Positions 25,124-31,863 of a DNA stretch of 64,000 nt are shown piece by piece; within the stretch, counting starts at the first letter, position 1; the number at the start of each line of letters is the position of its first letter. Position numbers and translations under genes: made by a program. Below the pieces are notes generated by a model, which saw nothing but the letters and a program-made list of their open reading frames with translations, did no database searches and was not told the origin of the DNA. The stretch lies in contig JACKNO010000001.1 of NCBI GenBank assembly GCA_024234815.1, forward strand, positions 1,488,001-1,552,000. The letters are read 5' to 3'. This DNA comes from Pseudomonadales bacterium (GTDB taxonomy: Bacteria > Pseudomonadota > Gammaproteobacteria > Pseudomonadales > Halieaceae).

Positions 25124-25735
25124 TCATGAATTATTTAGCTTGGGAATGATGATGACGATCTCGTCGTCGCGATGATCAATCTTCATTGCGGACTCGTCCA
25201 CAGGTTCTGGCAACGTCATGGACTGGGAAAATTGCGCGGTTGCATGTGATCTCCCATAGACATTGCCGCTACTGTTCTCCGAGTGACTGTTTATTTTTCC
25301 GGAAATGGTCAGTACACCGTTCTCCATTTCAGTGTTTACTTCCACCTCCTGCCCACTCACCATATCAACAACAATGCGATATTCGTCTTCCTCATCGATC
25401 ACAGAGACTTTCGGTGAAGAGGGGGACAAGCCAAAACCGTGATGACTGAATATGGAGTTTCCCGGTAACATGGCCTGCATCATCGCATCCATGCGTTTGC
25501 GAGCGGCTGTAAATTGTCCCGTCGGATCCCAGTTACCCGACCACGGGTCGAAATTCTCTGGCCATTGCGGACGGGATTCTGAATCGGGACTGAAGTCTGA
25601 ACGCGGCGGCGTTTCTGTAAGCTCCTCCACTTCGTTTGAGAGATTCCATGTTTTGTATGAAAGAGCGGCAATAACAAGCAGGCTAAGCGTGAGAGCCGCG
25701 CCCAGTATCCGAACTGTAGTGTTTGGCATATTCAT
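25124..25735 (-). CDS. Membrane-anchored Hsp20-like protein
   Basis: The frame opens at 25846, but the ATG at 25735 has GGAGG seven bases upstream and begins a clean protein of 203 residues. Residues of about 6-26 form one uncleaved-looking membrane helix (ILGAALTLSLLVIAALSY). After a Pro/Ser-rich linker and a helical stretch (RKRMDAMMQAMLPG), residues of about 110-200 form an alpha-crystallin-like domain: VSVIDEEDEYRIVVDMVSGQ, VNTEMENGVLTISGKI, SQSMTLPEPVDESAMKI and a final EIVIIIPKL. The GVLTI strand supports the Hsp20 call. A membrane-tethered holdase facing the periplasm is inferred; it would complement the three soluble Hsp20s of the island. A run of eight C residues lies about 40 bases upstream. 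Confidence 0.75.
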   Translation of the reverse strand: MNMPNTTVRILGAALTLSLLVIAALSYKTWNLSNEVEELTETPPRSDFSPDSESRPQWPENFDPWSGNWDPTGQFTAARKRMDAMMQAMLPGNSIFSHHGFGLSPSSPKVSVIDEEDEYRIVVDMVSGQEVEVNTEMENGVLTISGKINSHSENSSGNVYGRSHATAQFSQSMTLPEPVDESAMKIDHRDDEIVIIIPKLNNS

Positions 25736-26813
25736 AGCATTACCTCCGCGATAAGCATGTAGATCGCCAATGGCCCCCCCCGGGGACTTATCGATGATTA
25801 CGCTGGAAGCCCCGGCGACCAGCTTGCTCCTCCATTCGGGAAGCAATATCGCAGCGCTTTGCGCATCCAGGACACCCGGTGGAGTTATCCTGGTGTTACC
25901 GGCTAATTTTGTGATTGCGACGACATTTTCAAGATTCGGAATTAAATTAAGTTGTCATATAACGAGAGCATCCTTATTACTATTTGCAATACGGACTCAT
26001 CTGTTGCGCTTGTTGCGTCAGCTTACTGAGCACTGCTGACAAACAAACACCGGGAGGCTAGGTGGAGTATTTCCTACTGGTATACAATTACCGGGTATTG
26101 CCATCGCCGACATCAATTCTCCGCTCCAATCCCGGTACAAAGCCAAACTTAGGGCCTTGGCCCCGGGATGCACCAGCCCGTTGATTCATCCAGGGCTTAC
26201 CTCTGTAGCGAGCACTAACTAATCTAATATAATCAGACGGTTAAGTATTGGCCCCGGTCCTGTAAAGCAGCTTTGGGTGGGGTGCCTTGCGCCAGCAACA
26301 GGAAATGACCAGCCGTCTTACCCCGGTGGGTGAGACGGCATCGCGCAATGACAGGCGCTGATAAAATTTGGGTGTTACGGTTTATTCATCCTGGCTCAAG
26401 GACCAGGCGCCGCAGATTGGGCTCAATGTTATCTTTGGTGTAAGGGCGTACTTTTGAGATGACCTGATAGATAGGGGTTGCCGAGGAAAATTTCCCGCAG
26501 GTTCACGAAGGCTCGAATTCGGCGCATCGTCGAACCTGTCGGGAAAAAGCGTTTTGCGAACGCTCTGGGTGACTACACAGGTTTCCCGGGGTGCCCAGCC
26601 GATGCCGCATTCCTGAATGCCAGCAAGTGGCGTGACTGACGCGCCAGCGGCGCTTTAATGTAGCATCACCGTCATGTATGACGCTATGAGTTCGCGGTAC
26701 ATGCAGATTCCTGCGGAAGGGCGGGTCTCTTAAAAAGTTCATTTGATCGACTCTATTTTGCAACATTCACAAGTCATCCTGCCCGCAGCACAACAATGTA
26801 GGAGGGATGCTTC
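25736..26813. other. Island right boundary: long non-coding mosaic
   Basis: Over 1 kb with no gene I can support. It contains the second copy of the 193-bp receptor-gene repeat (26387-26579), a strong hairpin at about 26313-26338 (CCGTCTTACCC/GGGTGAGACGG) and a 37-base segment at 26350-26386 resembling 27309-27345. Short frames within it have no family signature. It looks like a recombination scar. Confidence 0.55.
26387..26579 (+). repeat. 193-bp direct repeat, right copy
   Basis: It matches the 3' end of the TonB receptor gene and its downstream region with four substitutions. It encodes only the last receptor codons (LKDQAPQIGLNVIFGVRAYF and stop) with no gene in front, so this is a truncated copy. 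With the left copy it brackets the island in direct orientation. Confidence 0.95.
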
Positions 26814-27005
26814 GTGAAAATTTCTTATCAACCTGCGGCCCCGATCGAGAAAGAGCGGATCAGGGTGCAGATCAACGCACAGGTCGAGGAATATCTTCGC
26901 CGCGGAGGCGAGATCAGCGTGCTGAACAACCTTGGCGAGTCGGGCAAAAGCCGTGTCGCCGGCTCCAGGAATGACCAGGACTACTTCACGCTCTACCCGG
27001 AATAG
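26814..27005 (+). CDS. Small protein with SutA-like motif
   Basis: A 63-residue protein starting at GTG with a strong GGAGG eight bases upstream. It has an amphipathic helix followed by VEEYLRRGGEISVLNN. This E-[FY]-L-x-R-GG-x-[IV] pattern resembles the conserved part of Pseudomonas SutA (which has EEFLSRGGKV), a small RNA-polymerase-binding factor active in slow growth. The rest (GESGKSRVAGSRN) is polar and probably disordered. SutA has a long acidic N-terminus that is absent here, so it is at most a short relative. It stands alone between the island repeat and the tRNA remnant. Confidence 0.6.
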   Translation: MKISYQPAAPIEKERIRVQINAQVEEYLRRGGEISVLNNLGESGKSRVAGSRNDQDYFTLYPE

Positions 27006-27149
27006 GCTCGCTGTGGTCGCCGCTTTGCTGGTAGTGTAATGAGGGCGTCTTTCGACAGGCCTTGCTCCTGTCTGTCGACGCCCTGAACGCAGCGACCAGG
27101 ATCGCAGTTGTAATCCAGTACAATCAAATACTTGAATGTTAAATCCAGC

Positions 27150-27193
27150 TTTGTAACCAGCCGGTGGGGAGCTCGAGGCCTCTCACCAGTTCC
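27150..27193 (+). pseudogene. Decayed 3' half of tRNA-Thr, attachment-site-like
   Basis: Forty-four bases align without gaps to 11736-11779, from the anticodon loop to the base before the final A of CCA, with 36 identities. The TTTGTAA loop and CCAGCCGGT are kept; the T-stem and acceptor are eroded. Same orientation as the intact tRNA gene 15.4 kb to the left. Confidence 0.6.
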
Positions 27194-27372
27194 TAAATTC
27201 ACGGTATGTCACCTGGTAGTGCCAGATCACGAGCACTCGACCGCCGGAAAACCCGGTGACAAACGCCGTCCGAGTCAGCCTGCCGGGCAGGTGATTTGGC
27301 GCCGCGCAACCAAAGCAGACGACAGCAACTGATAAAATATCGGTGTTGCAGCCTATTTGGCTCGCTTATGCC

Positions 27373-27378
27373 TATAAT
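27373..27378 (+). promoter_or_regulatory. -10 element upstream of the antiporter operon
   Basis: A perfect TATAAT lies 33 bases before the ATG at 27412. No -35 box at normal spacing is visible; TTGCAG is 21 bases upstream. The call rests on the -10 and its position. Confidence 0.4.
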
Positions 27379-27411
27379 GCTGTAATCACTCATGGAACGC
27401 TGCTAGCTATC

Positions 27412-27927
27412 ATGTTGAACCGTTGCCAAATCGCCTTTAATTTATCAGGGTTTTCGCTCCCCGCCCGGTTTTCGCGCCTGGCTCTGGCCGTCGTTGTGCT
27501 GGCGACAGCCCCGGTCGCGCGCGCGGTGGAGGTGCTGACGGTGCATGAACTGGTGTCGCACTGCGAACACCTCGCGGAGGAACCGGAAGGTGCAGACGCG
27601 CAGTATTGTATCCGCTATATTCAGGGTTTTATCGACGGCGCGGTCGCCACGGATGTGCGTGTAATGATCAATCTCGAAACGGAGTCGCAGGAGGGGGAAT
27701 CGTTTTCCCAGCGGGCCAAGCGCACCCGTTTGCCCAGCCGCATGGACCATATACGGGCGGCCCGCCTGGCGGGCTTCTGCCTGGGCGATCCCCTGCCGCT
27801 GCGCGAGGTGGTCGATCTGGTGGTCACCGACCTGGTGAGGCTGGACATCGGGAAAGCACCCGATTCCCCTGCCAGGGAGGCTGTCTACGAATCTCTGGTG
27901 GACCATTATCCCTGCGCCGGTGACTGA
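27412..27927 (+). CDS. Exported Rap1a/Tai-like protein, first gene of antiporter operon
   Basis: The frame opens at 27343; the ATG at 27412 gives a 171-residue protein with a signal peptide (LALAVVVLATAPVARA). The mature part has the pattern of the Rap1a/Tai immunity-type domain: a Cys in SHCEHL, YCIRYIQGFIDGA, GFCLGDPLPLREVVD and a final Cys in HYPCAGD, giving four Cys for two disulphides. Family members in type VI secretion loci neutralise Tae4 amidases, but many stand-alone periplasmic homologues have unknown roles. Here the gene overlaps the MnhE start by eight bases, so it is translationally coupled to the antiporter, and no effector or T6SS gene is near. A structural or accessory role with the antiporter is more likely than immunity, but this is inference. 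Confidence 0.6.
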   Translation: MLNRCQIAFNLSGFSLPARFSRLALAVVVLATAPVARAVEVLTVHELVSHCEHLAEEPEGADAQYCIRYIQGFIDGAVATDVRVMINLETESQEGESFSQRAKRTRLPSRMDHIRAARLAGFCLGDPLPLREVVDLVVTDLVRLDIGKAPDSPAREAVYESLVDHYPCAGD

Positions 27928-28426
27928 TATCCGAAGCCAAAGCGGTACCGCGCGGCCACTCCAGCTGGTCGGCCTCCTCGTGGCCCTGCTGGTCAGCTGG
28001 GTGCTGTGGTCGGGCATCTATAAGCCCTTGTTACTTTGGCTGGGGCTGTTTTCCTGCCTGCTGAGCATGTGGCTGGCGCAACGGATGGGCTTTTTTCGGC
28101 ACCCGATGTCGCTGCGCTCCATTCTGCGCCTGCCCGCGCACTGGTGGTGGCTGCTGGGGGAGATCATCAGGTCCAGCCTCGAGGTGGCGCGGGTTGTGCT
28201 CAGCCCGTCGCTCCCCATCAGTCCCACGGTGGTCGAGTTGATCACCACCGAGACTACTGACGTGGGAAAGGTCATCCTCGGTAATTCGATTACACTGTCC
28301 CCCGGCACGGTGACCATTGACGTGCATGAAGACTGCCTGCTGGTGCACTGCCTTACCCAGCACAGCGCGTCGCAGTTGCAGGACCCCGAGGTGCAGCGTC
28401 GCATCGCGTGGCTGGGGTTAGGCTGA
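27920..28426 (+). CDS. mnhE: Mrp/Mnh antiporter subunit E
   Basis: A 168-residue protein of the MnhE/MrpE family. Two or three N-terminal membrane helices (LVGLLVALLVSWVLWSGIY, LLLWLGLFSCLLSMWLA) are followed by a cytoplasmic domain with the characteristic LGNSITLSPGTVTIDVHED and LLVHCLT. Subunit E is needed for full assembly of multi-subunit cation/proton antiporters. It starts at GTG, overlapping the preceding gene by eight bases, and begins the E-F-G-B-C-D order usual when the A subunit is split. Confidence 0.92.
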   Translation: MTDIRSQSGTARPLQLVGLLVALLVSWVLWSGIYKPLLLWLGLFSCLLSMWLAQRMGFFRHPMSLRSILRLPAHWWWLLGEIIRSSLEVARVVLSPSLPISPTVVELITTETTDVGKVILGNSITLSPGTVTIDVHEDCLLVHCLTQHSASQLQDPEVQRRIAWLGLG

Positions 28427-28428
28427 CC

Positions 28429-28704
28429 ATGTACCTGGTTGTCTCGATTGCGATTCTCGTTACCATGGTGCTCGCCCTGGTCAGGGCCCTTCGCGGGCCC
28501 TCGGTGTACGACCGCGTGCTGGCGGTCAATATGTTTGGGACCAAGACCGCACTGCTGCTGTCGGTTATTGCCTTCCTGTTCGGCCGTCCCGACTTTCTCG
28601 ACCTGGCCCTGGCCTACGCGTTAATCAATCTCGTGGGCATTCTGGCGGTGCTGGAGTTTTTCCAGAACCGGCCCCGTGGCCTGGGGGAGTCCGGGCATGA
28701 CTGA
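28429..28704 (+). CDS. mnhF: Mrp/Mnh antiporter subunit F
   Basis: A 91-residue protein with three membrane helices and the MnhF signature RALRGPSVYDRVLAVNMFGT followed by DFLDLALAYALINLVG. The ATG at 28429 follows the mnhE stop directly; an in-frame GTG at 28408 is less likely. A member of the hydrophobic base of the antiporter complex. Confidence 0.92.
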   Translation: MYLVVSIAILVTMVLALVRALRGPSVYDRVLAVNMFGTKTALLLSVIAFLFGRPDFLDLALAYALINLVGILAVLEFFQNRPRGLGESGHD

Positions 28705-29035
28705 GCTGATTCTCGATGTGTTGAGCTGGATACTGCTGTGCCTGGGTGGCGGCTTCGTGTTGATCGGCGGCATTGGCACCCTGCGCCTGCCCGATTTTTA
28801 TACCCGCCTTCACGCCGCCAGTCTCACGGACACCATGGCCACCATACTGATTTTTACGGGCATCATGTTGCAGGCAGGGTTCTCCCTGGCTGCCCTGAAA
28901 CTGGCGGCCATCATGTTGTTTCTGTTGTTGACGGGACCTACCGCGAGCTATGCCCTGGCCAACGCGGCCCTGCAGTCGGGCTTGCGGCCCCGCGCCTCGC
29001 ATGTGCGCGCCAAGGGCGAGGGAGAGGCCGCGTGA
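28697..29035 (+). CDS. mnhG: Mrp/Mnh antiporter subunit G
   Basis: A 112-residue protein with three membrane helices and the MnhG core: GIGTLRLPDFYTRLHAASLT, then LTGPTASYALANAA. The ATG at 28697 has GGGGGAG seven bases upstream and overlaps the end of mnhF by eight bases. Related to NuoJ-type segments of complex I. Confidence 0.92.
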   Translation: MTELILDVLSWILLCLGGGFVLIGGIGTLRLPDFYTRLHAASLTDTMATILIFTGIMLQAGFSLAALKLAAIMLFLLLTGPTASYALANAALQSGLRPRASHVRAKGEGEAA

Positions 29036-30012
29036 TCATCGTTTTTGCCCTGTTCCTGCTCACCCTGCTGGTGATCACGGCGCTGGCGATCGTGCGTACC
29101 GAAAACCTGTTCGTGGCGGTGATGCTCACCTCCATCTTCAGCCTGCTGATGGCGGCCAACTTCTTCATTCTGGACGCTGCGGATGTGGCGCTGACCGAGG
29201 CGGCGGTGGGCGCGGGCATCACCACCGTGATTTTCCTCAGCGCCCTGGCACTTACCGCGGAGCGCGAGAAAAAGTCAAACGCGGGATGGCGCATCGCCCT
29301 GTTGGTGGTGACAGTGCTGGCACTGCTCATAATCTATGCCACCTTCGACAAGCCGCGCCTCGGCGACCCCGACGCTCCCGTGCACCAACACCTGGCGCCC
29401 TGGTACCTGGAGAAGACCCCGGAGTATATGGATATTCCCAATGTGGTCACCGCCGTGCTGGGCAGCTTCCGCGGCTACGACACCCTGGGCGAGGTGTTCG
29501 TTGTCTTTGCGGCTGCTGTCGGTGTCCTGTTTATCCTGGGAGTCAAGCCGGAGGAGGGCGCCACGGTGAAGACACCGCACAGCGCGGGCCTGAAACACCA
29601 CCTCATTCCCCAGGTGGTCGGGCGTCTGCTGATACCTTTTATCGTACTGTTTGGCCTGTATGTGCAGTTCCACGGTGAGTACGGCCCCGGCGGGGGCTTC
29701 CAGGCGGGCGCCATTATCGCCACGGGGGTGATTCTTTACGCCCTTCTGGAGGGGGAGGATGCGGCGCTGCGGGCGGTACCGCGCGGGGTACTGCTTGCGC
29801 TGGTCATTGGCGGTGCGAGCCTCTACGGAGCGGTGGGTCTGGTGTGTGTCTGGCTGGGCGGCAATTTTCTCGACTACTCGGTCCTCTCCGCTGATCCCGT
29901 GGCCGGCCAGCAGCTGGGTATCCTGCTGATCGAGGCGGGTGTCGGCATGGCGGTCTGCGGCGCGCTGCTGAGTATCTTTCACGCTTTCGCTGCCAGGCCA
30001 ACCCGCTTATGA
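29032..30012 (+). CDS. mnhB: Mrp/Mnh antiporter subunit B fused to MnhA C-terminal domain
   Basis: A 326-residue membrane protein starting at a GTG that overlaps the mnhG stop (GTGA). Residues 1-110 match the DUF4040 domain normally found at the C-terminus of MnhA (VRTENLFVAVMLTSIFSLLM, DVALTEAAVGAGITTVIFLS). From about residue 180 comes MnhB itself, with VGRLLIPFIVLFGLYVQFHG, EYGPGGGFQAGAII and a late GNFLDYSVL block. Having the A tail joined to B is the arrangement of Mrp systems with a split A subunit. The fusion keeps the NuoJ-like and MnhB parts together in the membrane complex. Confidence 0.9.
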   Translation: MIIVFALFLLTLLVITALAIVRTENLFVAVMLTSIFSLLMAANFFILDAADVALTEAAVGAGITTVIFLSALALTAEREKKSNAGWRIALLVVTVLALLIIYATFDKPRLGDPDAPVHQHLAPWYLEKTPEYMDIPNVVTAVLGSFRGYDTLGEVFVVFAAAVGVLFILGVKPEEGATVKTPHSAGLKHHLIPQVVGRLLIPFIVLFGLYVQFHGEYGPGGGFQAGAIIATGVILYALLEGEDAALRAVPRGVLLALVIGGASLYGAVGLVCVWLGGNFLDYSVLSADPVAGQQLGILLIEAGVGMAVCGALLSIFHAFAARPTRL

Positions 30013-30368
30013 ACCTGCTGGAACTGCTGGGCTACTTCAACTACTGGGTGTTTGCCATCGTCCTGTCGGTGGGGCTGTACACGGTAATCGCCAAGGTCAA
30101 CCTGGTGAAGAAACTGATAGGCCTGTCTATCTTCCAGTCCGCCGTCTTCCTGATGTACATCACCATGGACAAGGTGGAGGGCGGCACGGCCCCGATCATC
30201 CAGAAGGGCGTGGAAAACCAGGTGTTTTCCAACCCCCTGCCCCAGGTATTGATCCTGACGGCAATCGTCGTGGGTGTATCGACCCTTGCCCTGGGGCTGG
30301 CCATCGTGGTGCGTATCAGCGAATGCTACGGCACCATCGAGGAAGACGAAATCCTGGACGCGGACTGA
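30009..30368 (+). CDS. mnhC: Mrp/Mnh antiporter subunit C (NuoK-like)
   Basis: A 119-residue protein with three membrane helices, homologous to NuoK: LYTVIAKVNLVKKLIGLSIF followed by a third helix with LPQVLILTAIVVGVSTLALG. The C-terminal tail EEDEILDAD is acidic. The ATG overlaps the mnhB stop by four bases. In complex I the equivalent subunit carries buried Glu residues for proton passage. Confidence 0.92.
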   Translation: MNLLELLGYFNYWVFAIVLSVGLYTVIAKVNLVKKLIGLSIFQSAVFLMYITMDKVEGGTAPIIQKGVENQVFSNPLPQVLILTAIVVGVSTLALGLAIVVRISECYGTIEEDEILDAD

Positions 30369-30372
30369 AGCC

Positions 30373-31863
30373 ATGGATTTGACGATCCATCTGCCAGTCC
30401 TGCAGGTCATCGTGCCCATGTTGGCCGCGCCTTTTGTCCTGCTATTGAAACCCCGGGGCCTGGCCTGGGCGGGCGCCACTTCAGTGGCGCTGCTGAGCTT
30501 TTGCATCGCCCTGTCGATGGCGGTCACCGTCGCCGGCGGTGGGCACTTCAGCTATGACATGGGCGGCTGGCCCGCGCCCTACGGTATCGAGCTGTCGGTC
30601 GGCGCATTCAGCGCATTGCTGCTGCTGATCGTTACCGGTGCGGGGGCCTTGTCACTGCTCGCCGCCCGTCCCAGCGTGGACCAGCAGATCGAGCAGGAGC
30701 GGCAGCCGCTGTTCTACGCCGCCTGGTTGCTTGTTCTGGCTGGCCTGGTCGGCATCACCGTTTCCGCGGACGCCTTCAATATATTCGTATTTATGGAGAT
30801 TTCCTCCCTGGCCAGCTACGTGCTCATCGCCGGAGGCCCCGATCGCAGGGCACTGCCCGCGGTATTCAAGTATCTGATCATGGGCACCATCGGCGCCACG
30901 TTCTACCTGATAGGCGTCGGCCTGGTCTACATGATGACGGGTACGCTCAACCTCGCCGATATGGAAGCCCGTATCGGCGGGGTCACGGATATCAACCCTA
31001 TCCTGGTGGCGGCCGGATTTATCACCATCGGCCTGGCGCTGAAGGCCGCCGTGTTCCCCCTGCACGTATGGCTGCCCAACGCCTACACCCACGCCCCGCA
31101 TATGGTCACGGTTTTCCTGGCGGCCTGCGCCACCAAGGTCGCTATCTATGTGCTGATCCGTTTCGATTTCTTTGTCTTCCAGGCCAACCTGCCCGGCCAC
31201 CAGCTGCAGTTTTCCCTGTTCCTGTTGCCGCTGGCGCTGCTGGGTATACTGGTCGCGTCCTCGGTGGCGATGTTCGAGGGGCATCTGAAACGGCTGCTGG
31301 CGGTGTCCTCGGTGGCGCAGATCGGCTACATCATGCTGGGGGCCAGTTTCCTCACCCAGGCCGGCCTGCTGGCCTCTTTCGCCCACATGTTCAACCATGC
31401 GCTCGCCAAGGGCGGACTGTTTCTCGCCGTGGCTTGCCTCGCCATTCACTACCGGGACCTGCGTCTCGACCAGCTTGCCGGCGCGGCGCGCAGCATGCCG
31501 CTCACCGCGGCGGCGTTCGTGGTCTGTGGTTTGAGCCTGATCGGCATTCCCGGCACCGCCGGTTTCATCAGCAAGTGGCTGTTGATCGGCGCCGCACTCG
31601 AGCGCGGTTTCCTCGGTTTCGTGCTGGTGGCGATTATCCTCGTCAGCTCGCTCATGGCGCTGGTGTATATCTGGCGTGTGGTGGAAACCCTCTATTTCAA
31701 GCCCGCGGTAGTCGAGGCCCAGGGGCCGGGCGAGGCGCCGCTGCAACTGCTGCTTGTCACCTGGGTGGTTGCGCTGGCGAATATCGGCTTCGGCCTTTTT
31801 CCGCAGTTCCCGCTGGCGCTGTCCTCTGCGGCCGCTGAACTTCTGCTGGGGCACACCCTGTGA
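30373..31863 (+). CDS. mnhD: Mrp/Mnh antiporter subunit D (NuoN/M-like)
   Basis: A 496-residue protein of the proton-conducting NuoL/M/N family. It has the essential acidic helix FMEISSLASYVLIAGG, the TM7 lysine in LKAAVFPLHVWLPNAYTHAP, and a further Lys in ACATKVAIYVLIR. A third block, HMFNHALAKGGLFLAVA, is also typical. About 14 membrane helices. The ATG at 30373 follows the mnhC stop by four bases; an upstream in-frame start at 30274 inside mnhC is less likely. It is one of three large ion-channel subunits in this operon. Confidence 0.92.
   Translation: MDLTIHLPVLQVIVPMLAAPFVLLLKPRGLAWAGATSVALLSFCIALSMAVTVAGGGHFSYDMGGWPAPYGIELSVGAFSALLLLIVTGAGALSLLAARPSVDQQIEQERQPLFYAAWLLVLAGLVGITVSADAFNIFVFMEISSLASYVLIAGGPDRRALPAVFKYLIMGTIGATFYLIGVGLVYMMTGTLNLADMEARIGGVTDINPILVAAGFITIGLALKAAVFPLHVWLPNAYTHAPHMVTVFLAACATKVAIYVLIRFDFFVFQANLPGHQLQFSLFLLPLALLGILVASSVAMFEGHLKRLLAVSSVAQIGYIMLGASFLTQAGLLASFAHMFNHALAKGGLFLAVACLAIHYRDLRLDQLAGAARSMPLTAAAFVVCGLSLIGIPGTAGFISKWLLIGAALERGFLGFVLVAIILVSSLMALVYIWRVVETLYFKPAVVEAQGPGEAPLQLLLVTWVVALANIGFGLFPQFPLALSSAAAELLLGHTL

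Larger units (their letters stand above)
27006..27411. other. Intergenic region with tRNA remnant and operon promoter
   Basis: No gene. It holds the tRNA-Thr 3'-half remnant at 27150-27193, the second copy of a 37-base degenerate repeat at 27309-27345 and a perfect TATAAT at 27373-27378 before the antiporter operon. Confidence 0.5.

Noticed and set aside
25774..25781. Run of eight C residues upstream of the anchored Hsp20, possibly phase variable
   Set aside because: It lies outside the chosen coding start, and a single short tract is weak evidence.
25770..26039. Plus-strand frame of 89 codons upstream of the membrane-anchored Hsp20
   Set aside because: No ribosome site, no family, and it lies over the Hsp20 gene's likely promoter.
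14733..26386. Search for an integrase, transposase or IS inside the stress island
   Set aside because: None seen on either strand, so no mobile element is called in spite of the flanking repeats.
30652..31854. Minus-strand frame of 400 codons opposite mnhD
   Set aside because: Same reason: antisense of a conserved membrane protein, dominated by Gln, Arg, His and Gly.
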